A stretch of DNA of 64,000 nt from NCBI GenBank assembly GCA_028826165.1, contig JAPDFW010000011.1, forward strand, positions 499,001-563,000. Direction: 5' to 3'. This DNA comes from Anaeramoeba ignava. Taxonomy: Eukaryota > Metamonada > Anaeramoebidae. The notes below the pieces were generated by a model. That model was not told the DNA's origin. It did not search any database and saw only the letters and a list, made by a program, of their open reading frames with translations. Within the stretch, counting starts at the first letter, position 1. Each line of letters begins with the position of its first letter. Shown here piece after piece: positions 1 through 10,000 of this stretch. Both the position numbers and the translations under genes were made by a program.

Positions 1-112
1 ATTCATCTATTTATGAATTGAAAAATGAAAAAATAAAAAATTGAAAAATTGAAAAAAAAAAATTTTTATTTAAAAAAAAAAATTCTTTAAAAAAAAAAAT
101 TTTTCATTTTAA

Positions 113-1770
113 TCACCAAAATTTCAATTTAATATTTTTCTTCCATAAGAAAAAAGCAGAAAAAACAGTTATCATCATATATACTAATAAGATGAGTAAC
201 GCAAGAATATCAGGAGTATAAAGAGTTTTGATCAAAAAGTTGACAGATCCAGTGAAAAGATTTGCAAGAAGAAAAAGTGGAAGTTGATTTTGATTAAAAA
301 GATCGAAAATCAAGAGGGATCTTCCCGGTATAAAGCAATCAACAATCAAGAACATAAAAGATGAGTTCATTATTGCTGAGCTACTCATCATAACAAAAGG
401 GAAATTAACGAAAGTTCGAGAGACTTCTTCAAGAAAATAAATGGATGAAATTGTTGCTAAAAAAAAGTAATTGTGATCAAGAAAAGCAACAAAATAAACC
501 GAATAATTTCTGGTTTTTTCGTTCTCTTTTTCAAAATTATGTATCCTAAATTTGTTGAGAATAAAAATGTTGCTAAATAACCTGGAAGTCCACAAAATCC
601 TTCTTTATTTTGTGAAAAAAAATTTGTTCTTTTTGCATTCACTATATAATTTGCTACTCCAAAATAACTTAATCCAATTTGATGTAAAACAACCACAATA
701 GTTCCAAATAGAAATGAGTATTTTGCTATGAAAATTGGTGAAACAAAAGAGTAAAGAATCGATAAAAATGCAAGAACAAAAAAGAAGTTAAAATGAACTC
801 CATATTCAGTTAAATGTTCTGGATAATGAGTTAATTTAGTTCCAATTAATCTTAGTGTACCAATTATCCATAAAGGAGAAGTAGAAATGATAGTTTTAAA
901 TATGCCTTGAAAGTATCTAAAAATGAATGATTTTTGATTTGATTTTTCATTTGATTTTTGATTTGATTTTTGATTTGATTTTTGATTGGATTTTTGATTT
1001 GATTTTTGATTTGATTTTTCATTTGATTTTTCATTTGATTTTTCATTGGATTTTTCATTTGATTTTTGATTTGATTTTTCATTTGATTTTTCATTTGATT
1101 TTTGATTTGATTTTTCATTTGATTTTTCATTTGATTTTTCATTGGATTTTTCATTGGATTTTTCATTTGATTTTTCATTTGATTTTTGATTGGATTTTTC
1201 ATTGGATTTTTCATTTGATTTTTCATCCAATTTTGAAAGTGATTGCCGAACAGGATAACTCACAATTCCATTTGAATAAACAAACGAACTCACTCCAAGA
1301 TCCATAATAGATTTCCCAAATAATTCTGTTTTTGCTAATCTTCTTGGAAAAACTGGAAAATCAACAGCTAAAATAGCAATACAAGTTTGAATAACAAGAT
1401 TTGCTCTAATATGATTAATATAAAATGGTTTTTCTTGAACTAATCTATTCATATCCAACGGCTTCAGAAATTGTTTTCCTCTTAAATAGGCATAAAACAT
1501 AAGAAATATTATTCCTCCAAATATAAATATCATTGTTTCTCTTGGATAACAATAAAGTGTAATTGATGGAATTAGAAAAGTTATAATTTCCCAAATTATT
1601 CGAATTATATTTGTTGATGTTTTGGAAAGAAATAAATGGCATATTAACTTGCTAAATGCACTTATAAAAACTGGTGAAACTGAAATGATTAATGTTTCGG
1701 TTAAACTTGTTCCATGTAAATTTGATACAAAATCTTCTTTGGCTTTTTTATATTCTTCTGAATTAAACAT
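113..1770 (-). CDS. PIGW: GPI-anchor inositol acyltransferase (PIGW/GWT1 family), one frame break
   Basis: Multispan ER membrane enzyme that acylates the inositol ring of GlcN-PI during GPI-anchor synthesis. The signature stretch AVDFPVFPRRLAKTELFGKS is present, followed by MDLGVSSFVYSNG. Later come HLTEYGVHFNFFF, the NKEGFCGLPGYLA block, and a C-terminal NQNQLPLFLLANLFTGSVN block in the usual order. I start at the Met of MFNSEEYKK (1770), because family members begin this way and the in-frame ATG at 1836 only adds a Phe/Lys-rich AT-type leader. The frame breaks once, in the run of eight A at 459-466 (T8 on the coding strand). One more T would read LITITFFLATISS and join the two halves exactly as in the family. 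A run of about 24 N(E/Q)KS units sits in a loop. The two-part reading makes an assembly indel more likely than a pseudogene. Confidence 0.9.
928..1226. repeat. 12-bp coding minisatellite (NEKS/NQKS repeat)
   Basis: About 24 tandem 12-bp units of the type TCATTTGATTTT/TTGATTTGATTTT, seen on the plus strand. They encode Asn-(Glu/Gln)-Lys-Ser on the minus strand within the PIGW reading frame. Units differ mostly at one base (GAA versus CAA codon), and all are multiples of three, so the frame is kept. The array lies in the variable loop between the SSFVYSNGIVSYPVR segment and the PLWIIGTLRLIG segment. Confidence 0.9.
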
Positions 1771-1825
1771 TTTTTTTTTGAAAGGAAAAAAATGAAAAAA
1801 AAAATTTAAAAAAATTAAAAAAAAT

Positions 1826-2280
1826 TTAATCAACATTATTAAACAATTTATTTATAATTAATTATATATTATATATTTAATCAATTTTCCTTTATTTAAA
1901 ATAATCTAAAATAATTCCCAATAATTAAATAAAATTATTAAAATATTTTATCAAATTATTTCAAAAATTAAATCAACATTATTAAATAATTAATTTATAA
2001 TTAATTATATCTATTATATTTAATCAATTTTCCTTTATTTAAAACAGTATAAAATTATTCCCAATAATTAAATAAGATTAATAAAATATTTTATTCAAAT
2101 TATTTCAAAAATTAAATCAAGATTATTAAACAATTTATTTATAATTAATTATATTTATTATATTTAATCAACTTTCCTTTATTTAAAATAGTATAAAATT
2201 ATTCCCAATAATTAAATAAAATTATTAAAAATATTTTATTCAAATTATTTCAAAAATTAAATCAAGATTATTAAATAGTT
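1826..2280. repeat. three tandem copies of a ~143-bp intergenic unit
   Basis: The space between PIGW and the first BTB-TLDc gene (1771-2524) holds no gene. Three successive copies begin with TTAAATCAACATTATTAAA or a close variant, near 1826, 1969 and 2111. Each runs through a TTTATTTATAATTAATTATAT segment, a TTTAATCAA(T/C)TTTCCTTTATTT segment and ATTCCCAATAATTAAATAA, and a fourth partial start lies near 2255. Another copy sits at about 4275-4440, upstream of the first BTB-TLDc gene. From 2281 to 2524 I see only AT-rich sequence. Confidence 0.8.
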
Positions 2281-2524
2281 AAAATTGATTTCTTTCTTAA
2301 TTTGAAAATAAAAATGAATTAATGATTAATTATTATTAATTTCTATTTTCATTTTTTATTTTTGTTTATTATTTTTTTTTCAATTTTTTAATAAATATTT
2401 TAAATTAAAATTAAATTATTTAAAATTAAATTTGTTTCTTATTTATTGTTTTAAAGAAATTAATTTGATTGAAAGTAAATTAAAATTGAATTGAATTTTG
2501 AAAAAAAAAATGAAAAAAAAGTTT

Positions 2525-4177
2525 TTAAATGAAATAAGATTCAAGTTCATCAACAATCCATTTCTTCTTGGAACCAGCTAAATAACTTTTAGATTCATTT
2601 GAATTAGACTTCATTCCCGTAGGTAGATTATAATTATTTCCAAAATTTGAATAACCATTTTGTAAATTTGAATTTAAAGAAATCTCCGAAGCACCAAAAC
2701 ATGGACCTTTGCTTGAGTAATTATAAAAAATTGCATTTCGATTCCTTTTTTTTTTAATCCGAAATTTATTAGGTTTTCTATCTCCTTTATCATTTCTTAA
2801 TGAAAAAATAAATGCATTTGGATCTTTAAGATATCCATAATCATTATAATCATTTCTCCATTTTGATTTATCAGTTGTCCATCCAACTTGAGTAAAACCT
2901 CCAAAAATAAAATTATCTGTTGTTTTGATAATAACTAATGTTTTTCCTTTATCATCAACTGCTTTATGCCAATTTTGACAAGAAAATCCATCTCTTTTTG
3001 CTGAATATCCTTTTTTCATTTTAGAAAAAAAATCATTATCATTTATCCATTCTTGTAATTTCTTAACATATTCAATATCTTGAATAATTTCTGAATCTGA
3101 AAATTGAGGAAATTTCTTTCTTAAATGTTCCATTTTGTTTTCTAATTCCAAATCTTTTTGATATTTTTCTTGATTTTTTTCAAAGAATTGTTTGATTTCT
3201 TTGTTTTTCTCTTCAATTTCTTTCTTCCATTTCTCTTCAATTTCCTTCTTCAATTTCTCTTTAACTTCTTTTTTCAATTTCTCTTCAATCTCTTTATCTT
3301 TTTCTTGAATAACTTTGTTTTGGATATCAACTAAAAAAGATTTAGGAAAAAAATCAAATTGTTTTAATCTAGTCACAACTTTTCTTGGAATTGAATCTTT
3401 ATCAAATAATGAAAAAAAAGAATGAAATAATCTTTTCTTTTCAATTCCCTTTTCTTTTTCTTTTTCTTTTTCTTTCTTTCCTTTTAATCTTTCATTTCTT
3501 TTTTCAATCCAATTATTTAAAAATTGAAAAAAATCAAATTGAAAAATTTCTTTTTTTTCTTGTTTAAATTGAATAAATTTGATAATTTCTTCTTTAGTTA
3601 AATTGAATAAATTTTCATTATTTTGAATTTGGGAAAAATTTTGATTTATTAATTCAAAACATTTTATTTCAATTTCATTTGAATTTAAATTTCGATTTTT
3701 GAGTAAAAATTGGAAAAAATTTGAATAATTAATTGAATTTAAAATTTTTTTTTGAATAATTTCTTTCAATAAATTTAATTTAAAATAAATTGAAATTTCC
3801 AATAATTGAAGAAGATTTTCTTGATTCTCAAAAGAAATATTTCCATAATAAATATAACTCAAAATTGATTCCATTTCTTTTTTATTAAATTGTTTTAAAG
3901 AAATAGAAAGAGATTCTTGTCTTAAAAATTCATTAAAAAAAGGAGATCTTGAAGATAAAATTGATTTATGAACTTTAATTTCAAAAGGATTTGATTTATT
4001 CTCAACAAAAATTGAAAAATCTTTAAATGAATTTCCATTTAAAAGGTTTGAATAATTTTTAATTAAATTTTTTGTTACTTTTTTTTCTAAATTTTTCATT
4101 TCATTTTCATTTTGATTTGCATTTTGATTTTGATTTGCATTTTGAATTTCAATTTGGTTATTATTATTATTATCCAT
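2525..4177 (-). CDS. BTB-BACK-TLDc domain protein (paralogue 1)
   Basis: Intact 550-residue reading frame. After an Asn/Gln-rich leader (residues 1-28), a BTB/POZ domain covers about 50-150 (FKDFSIFVENK, then the VHKSILSSRSPFF helix). A BACK-like helical part runs to about 260. A highly charged Lys/Glu coiled coil spans about 290-370, and a TLDc domain about 385-550. The TLDc part shows AKRDGFSCQNWHKAVDDKGK, then TLVIIKTTDNFIFGGFTQVG, PNAFIFSL and the terminal WIVDELESYFI. BTB domains usually dimerise and bind cullin-3, and TLDc domains are linked to V-ATPase regulation and oxidative-stress protection; which applies here is unknown. It is the neighbour and clear paralogue of the gene at 4864-6372, with both on the minus strand in tandem, which suggests local duplication. 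Confidence 0.9.
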   Translation of the reverse strand: MDNNNNNQIEIQNANQNQNANQNENEMKNLEKKVTKNLIKNYSNLLNGNSFKDFSIFVENKSNPFEIKVHKSILSSRSPFFNEFLRQESLSISLKQFNKKEMESILSYIYYGNISFENQENLLQLLEISIYFKLNLLKEIIQKKILNSINYSNFFQFLLKNRNLNSNEIEIKCFELINQNFSQIQNNENLFNLTKEEIIKFIQFKQEKKEIFQFDFFQFLNNWIEKRNERLKGKKEKEKEKEKGIEKKRLFHSFFSLFDKDSIPRKVVTRLKQFDFFPKSFLVDIQNKVIQEKDKEIEEKLKKEVKEKLKKEIEEKWKKEIEEKNKEIKQFFEKNQEKYQKDLELENKMEHLRKKFPQFSDSEIIQDIEYVKKLQEWINDNDFFSKMKKGYSAKRDGFSCQNWHKAVDDKGKTLVIIKTTDNFIFGGFTQVGWTTDKSKWRNDYNDYGYLKDPNAFIFSLRNDKGDRKPNKFRIKKKRNRNAIFYNYSSKGPCFGASEISLNSNLQNGYSNFGNNYNLPTGMKSNSNESKSYLAGSKKKWIVDELESYFI

Positions 4178-4863
4178 TTTGTTTTTTGTTTTTTTGTTTT
4201 TTGTTTTTTGTGTTTTTTGTTTTTAAAAAAAAAGGAAAAAAATGAAAAAAAAAATTTAAAAAAATAAAAAAAATTTAAATCAACATTATTAAACAATTTA
4301 TTTATAATTAATTATATCTAATATATTTAATCAACTTTTCTTTATTTAAAATAGTATAAAATTATTCCCAATAATTAAATAAAATTAATAAAATATTTTA
4401 TTCAAATTATTTCAAAAATTAAATAAAGATTATTAAATAATTTATTTATAAATTTATTCTAAATATCAAATTAAAAATAAATTAATGATTAATTATTTAT
4501 TAAAATTATTTAAATTTGAAAATAAAAAAAAGGAAAAATTTGAAATTAAAATTATTAATAAAATGAAATAAAGAATAATAAATAATTCAATTTAAAATCA
4601 ATTATATTTTTTATATTTTTAAAATAATTTCTTTTATTTAGATTGATTAATTATTATTTATTTTAAAGATAAAAATTGAAATAAAATATTTTCCTTTTTT
4701 TTTTATTAAAAAGTGGAATTAAAATTGGAATTGGAATTAAAATTAAAATTAAAATTGGAATTAAAATTTGAATTGGAATTAAAATTGGAATTGGAATTGG
4801 AATTTGAATTAAAATTAAAATTGGAATTAAAATTAAAATTAAAAATTAAAATTGGAATTGGAA
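4178..4863. repeat. intergenic repeats between BTB-TLDc genes
   Basis: No gene seen. Directly upstream of the first BTB-TLDc start lies GGAAAAAAATGAAAAAAAAA, the promoter-like element in antisense view. At about 4275-4440 there is a fourth copy of the ~143-bp unit of 1826-2280. The segment of about 280 bp at 4441-4723 reappears nearly unchanged at about 6829-7111. From 4713 to 4860 a degenerate GGAATTAAAATT repeat runs up to the stop codon of the next gene. Confidence 0.75.
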
Positions 4864-6372
4864 TTAAACGAAATAACATTCAACTTCTTCAATTTGCCAT
4901 GAATTATAATTTCCTGCTAAATAACTTTGGGCTTGAGTTGAACCATAACTATAACCACTTGGTGGATTGTAACCGTGTCCAAGATTAGTATAAGATCCTT
5001 GATTAAAATTTTGATTAACATGAATATCATGACCTCCTCCAAAAGTTGGACCATAGCTATTATTCGAATAAATAGCTTGCCCATTGTTTTTATAAGTAAA
5101 TTTTTGAGGTTGTTGATTTGCTGGGTTTTTTAATGTGAAAATAAATGCCTTTGGATCATTAATATAATTTCCATTTGCTGTTGAAAGCCAACCAACTTGA
5201 GTAAATCCTCCAAAAATATAATTTGAAGTTGTTTTGATAATAACTAATGTTTTTCCTTTATCATCACATTTAGAATGGAAAACCCAAGAAGAAAAACCAT
5301 CTTTTTTTGCTGAAAATCCTAATTTCATTGAATTGAAAAATTCATCATCATTTATCCAGGTTTTGATTGTGTTTTTGTATTGTTCATTTGTTGCTAATAT
5401 TGATTCTTCAAATCTTTTTTTATAAAATTCTTCTTTCTTTTTCTTTTTTTCATTTTGAGAAGAATCAATTTCAATTTGTTGTAATTTTTCTTGTTCAAGT
5501 TGTTGTTTCATTTCTTGAATATCTGATAATTTGGAATTTAAAATTAATTTGTTTGGAAGGAAATTGTATTGTTGAAGTGATTCAATATCTTCAATCCTGA
5601 TTAAATTTGTGTTAATTTTAGAAATGATTGGTTTTGTGATTTGTTTGATTTGATTTTGTTTCTTGATTTCATTTTCATTTGATTGAATTTGTTTTTCTGA
5701 CCAATTCTTGATAAATTCAAAAATTTGAACTTCAACAATTTCTTTGTTAGTAATTCTTTTAGAAATAATTCTTTCAATTTGTTTTTGATTTAATTTGGTT
5801 AAATTTTCATTTGAAGTAAATTTATCCAAATGATTTGAAATGAAATTTAAACATTTCTTTTCTAATTTGTTTGATTTTGGAATTTTATTAAGTTCAATAA
5901 AATTCATAACATTTTCATTATTAATACTTTGAAGAATTTGATTTTCAAGAAAATTAGTTAATAAATCTAATTGAAATTTATTTGATAAAATCCAAGTTGA
6001 AACCAAATTTTGTTCATCAGAATTGATTTTACTTGTGTAAATGTATTCAAGAATATTCTTCATTGTTTGTTCATTTACATCAGAAAATTGGATTTCCGAA
6101 CTTTCATTTTCTTTGAACCATTTTGAGAAGAAAGGAGATCTTGAGCTTAAAATTGATTTATGAGTATTGAATGTAATTGAATCATTTGCGACTTTAATTT
6201 GAAAATCTGAATAATTTGAACTTGTTTTAAGAATTTCACCAAAATCTTCAATTAATTTTGATTTCATTTGTTTTTTTGTTGGAATAAAGAAAATTTGATT
6301 TGATTTTTGAATAGTTTGATTGTTGTTTTCGTTTGTGTTTTCGTTTGTGTTTTCGTTTGTGTTTTCGTTCAT
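4864..6372 (-). CDS. BTB-BACK-TLDc domain protein (paralogue 2)
   Basis: Intact 502-residue frame starting with repeated ENTN units. A BTB/POZ domain lies at about 55-150 (SDFQIKVANDS, then HKSILSSRSPFFSKWF), BACK-like helices at about 165-255, and a Glu/Gln/Lys coiled coil at about 285-330. The TLDc domain at about 345-502 has SAKKDGFSSWVFHSKCDDKG, then KTLVIIKTTSNYIFGGFTQV, PKAFIFTLKNP, GPTFGGGHDI and the end WQIEEVECYFV. The order and the two diagnostic strings HKSILSSRSPFF and KTLVIIKTT match paralogue 1, so the two arose by tandem duplication. The TLDc core is well preserved, which argues for function. The substrate or partner cannot be told from sequence. Confidence 0.9.
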   Translation of the reverse strand: MNENTNENTNENTNENNNQTIQKSNQIFFIPTKKQMKSKLIEDFGEILKTSSNYSDFQIKVANDSITFNTHKSILSSRSPFFSKWFKENESSEIQFSDVNEQTMKNILEYIYTSKINSDEQNLVSTWILSNKFQLDLLTNFLENQILQSINNENVMNFIELNKIPKSNKLEKKCLNFISNHLDKFTSNENLTKLNQKQIERIISKRITNKEIVEVQIFEFIKNWSEKQIQSNENEIKKQNQIKQITKPIISKINTNLIRIEDIESLQQYNFLPNKLILNSKLSDIQEMKQQLEQEKLQQIEIDSSQNEKKKKKEEFYKKRFEESILATNEQYKNTIKTWINDDEFFNSMKLGFSAKKDGFSSWVFHSKCDDKGKTLVIIKTTSNYIFGGFTQVGWLSTANGNYINDPKAFIFTLKNPANQQPQKFTYKNNGQAIYSNNSYGPTFGGGHDIHVNQNFNQGSYTNLGHGYNPPSGYSYGSTQAQSYLAGNYNSWQIEEVECYFV

Positions 6373-7047
6373 TTTCCTTTTTTTATTTTATTTTAAAAAT
6401 AAATTAAATTAAATTTGAATTTGAATTTGAATTTTTTGAATTTGAATTACTTTTGTTTGTTTGTTTGTTTTTTTTGGAATAAAATTTAAATAAATTCTTT
6501 TTTTTCCTTTTTTTATTTAAAAAGAAGAAAAATGAAAAAAAAAAAAAAAAATTTTATTTATTTAAAATAAATAAAATGCAGGCAAAAAAATAATAAATAA
6601 AAAAAGTGGATTTTGATCTTTTTTTAATTAAATTATTTTATTCAATTTATTTCAAAAATTAAATCAAAAATATTAAATAATTTATTTATAAATTTATTCT
6701 AAATAATTTGAAAATAAAAAGTATTTTATTAAAACTTAAAAATTATTAATTAGAAAATGCTATTTAAATTATTAAAATATTTTATTCAATTTATTTCAAA
6801 AATTAAATCAAGATTATTAAAGAATTTATTTATAAATTTATTCTAAATATCAAATTAAAAATAAATTAATGATTAATTATTTATTAAAATTAATTAAATT
6901 TGAAAATAAAAAAAAAGGAAAAATTTGAAATTAAAATTATTAATAAAATGAAATAAAGAATAATAAATAATTCAATTTAAAATCAATTATATTTTTTATA
7001 TTTTTAAAATAATTTCTTTTATTTAGATTGATTAATTATTATTTATT
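6373..7047. repeat. intergenic region with duplicated ~280-bp block
   Basis: No gene seen. Near 6530 an AAAAATGAAAAAAA element lies about 160 bp upstream of the BTB-TLDc paralogue 2 start. AAAAAGTGGA occurs at about 6602. The stretch from about 6829 onward, running into the 3' end of the USP gene at about 7111, is a near-copy of 4441-4723; shared landmarks are AAATTTATTCTAAATATCAA and ATTTTCCTTTTTTTTTTATT. The copies point to a recent segmental duplication of the 3' flank. Confidence 0.7.
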
Positions 7048-10000
7048 TTAAAGATAAAAATTGAAACAAAATATTTTCCTTTTTTTTTTATTAAAAAGTG
7101 GAATTAAAATTGAATTGGAATTAAAATTAAAATTAAAATTGGAATTAAAATTAAAATTGGAATTAAAAGAAATTTTGATTTTGATTTTAATTTTGATTTT
7201 GATTTTGATTTTGATTTTGATTTTGATTTTGATTTTGATTTTGATTTTGATTTTGATTTTGATTTTTTTGATTTTGATTTTGATTTTGATTTTGATTTTG
7301 ATTTTGATTTTTTGATTTTGATTTTGATTTTGATTTTGATTTTGATTTTGATTTTGATTTTGATTTATATTTTGATTTTGATTTTGATTTTGATTTTGAT
7401 TTTCAATTTTATTGTTAATTTTATTTTCATTTTCATTTTCATTTTGATTTTGATTTTGATTTTGATTTTGATTTTTATTTTGATTTTTATTTTGATTTTT
7501 ATTTTGATTTATATTTTGATTTTCATTTTGATTTTGATTTAGATTTTGATTTTGATTTTGATTTTGATTTTGATTTTGATTTTGATTTTGATTTTGATTT
7601 TGATTTTGATTTTCATTGTTAATTCCATTTTTAATTTCATTGTTAATTCCATTGTTATTTTCATTTTTAATTTCATTGTTAATTTCATTTTCATTTTGTT
7701 TTTCATTTAAATTTTGAAAATAAATATCTCGAGAAACAGATTTTATCTCAGGACCACCACCATATTTCTTGTGAAGAAACTCCCAAGCTCTTTGATTAAT
7801 ATATAAATAATGATAACCCAAAATCATTTTTTTTCTGAGAGTCTTTTGGTCATCAAGCAAAAGAACGTTATTATCAATAATACCAGGAGGAGGAAAATCT
7901 ATGCAATGAGAACGAATATAAAACTTCCATTTCTGACCCCAATTTGCAGATATAAGATAATAAAAATCATCTTTTTCAAAAGAAGTGGGATTAATTTTTT
8001 CCATAATTTGAAGTTCTTCAAACTTTTCTTTTTCCATTTCCTCAATTTCTTGCATACACTCATTGCATTCAGTGAAATCCTGTATTAATTCAGTGTCTCC
8101 ATATAAACTTGTGATTTTTTGCCATAAAGGTTTATCGACATATAAGATGCGATTTCTGATTTGGATCGGGATTTGGATTTTGGGGTTTTTTGGCGGAATT
8201 TTGGTTAAATGGTTCAAATACTTGAGTTTTCCATGTTTGCAAACCAAATCACAATTCAATATTTGGCCTGGATTATACATTGAATATAAATTGCTGAGCC
8301 AAATCCTTGAAAGACCGAAAATATGAGGATTTTTTTGGATTTGGTCGTGTGTGAATTTTTTTTCGATATTTTGGGAGCATTTTACAATTTGATGATATAA
8401 TTGAATATGTTCTGATTGATGAGTTGCGGTTCTTTTCCGTTGATAAAACAAAATATAAGCTTCTGATTTGAGAACTTCTTTTTCAGAAACCTGAGTAACA
8501 ATTGAATCATTGAACAAATACCATTTGTTATCATATTCGTTCAATGAATAGCACAAATAGTGGCCATAACTCGCGCCGCCGCTATGAATAACGACAGCGA
8601 ACAAATCATAAGTTATTTTTCCGTTATTTTTGCCTGATATAAAATTTGTCAAGTCCAGATTTTTGCTGGGAAAGGAAACACTTGTTGCGATTTTGTTGTT
8701 CCACAATTTCCCGTATTGAAGTCTTTTAAAATGTATTGCTAAAATTTCTGGAAAAAATGTAAATTCTATTTTCTTTCTTGCGGTTGTTTTCTTCTTGCAT
8801 TTTTCGCAGTGGTATTTGTTTTTGCCTTCCAATTTAATTTCTCGGCAAAATAGCGTAAAACAATCTTCTAATGAGAGTGTTTCTGAGGAAAAGAAGTTGA
8901 AGAAATTGAAAAATTTTGAGAAGGAAAAAGACATTGGGACTAAACAAGAGGATGGAGCAAAAGAAGATTTGAGATTGTAATTATCATAATCGTCCTCTCC
9001 ATCATATTCATTTGGATTTTGGAAATTTTCCTTCTTGTTTTCTTTTTCGATATCGTTTTTATTTTGTTCATTTTCTCCCTTTTCGATATCGTTTTTATTT
9101 TGTGGTATTTGAAGTGATAATGTGAAAAAATTATCAATCTTTTTGGAAATTGTTCCACAATTTTCGCAAGTAATTGAGCTTTGGTAAGTGCCTTCAAATA
9201 ATTTTGAAATAATACTATCGAATCGAGGAACAGCATTTAAAATTTCATCATTTTGATTTTGATTTATATTTTGATTTTGATTTTGATTTTGATTTATATT
9301 TTGATTTTGATTATTTTCATCAGAATCTGAACTTAATTCAATCTCTATTTCTTTTTGTAGTTGTTTTTTCACTTCTCGATTTTCAATATCTTGGAATTTT
9401 TGAGGATGAAATTCATGGCATTTATCTCTAAAATTTTTAGAAAGAATTGAATCGAAATGTGATAATAAAAATATCAATAATTCTTGAGCATCATGTTGAT
9501 CAAATCCAGCAAAAAATTTATTTATTTTGCCCAATTCTCTTAAAAGACTAACTGGTTTAATTATTGATGAATTTCCTTTCCAAACTGTATAAATATACTC
9601 ATAAAAATGATATAATAGAGAATCAAAACGATCTGCGAAATCAAAAGTACAATCAAGTAAATATTTTTTGAGAGGAACACATGAAGAAAGAGCTTGAAGT
9701 ATTGAGTTGAAATAGCAAGTGTTTCCTTGGTTAATTAATCCACTAATTCCGAGTGTGTTATTTGGTTGATCTGGGATATTTAGTAAATTTCTAAGTTGGT
9801 TAAGTATTGTATATTCCTCAGTATCAGAATTCAATATTTGATATATTTTTTTTTCTTTTTGATTTTGATTTTGATTTTGATTTTGATTTTGATTTATATT
9901 TTGATTTTGATTTTGATTTTGATTTATATTTTGATTTATATTTTGATTTTGATTTATATTTTGATTTATATTTTGATTTTGATTTATATTTTGATTTATA

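Noticed and set aside
497..525. A 43-bp intron (GTTTATTTTG to TTTTTTTTAG) to explain the PIGW frame change
   Set aside because: The exon phases do not match, and one extra T in the T8 run restores family-like sequence without losing conserved residues.
927..1307. Plus-strand frame reading IFDLIFHLIFHW repeats
   Set aside because: Antisense of the NEKS array in PIGW.
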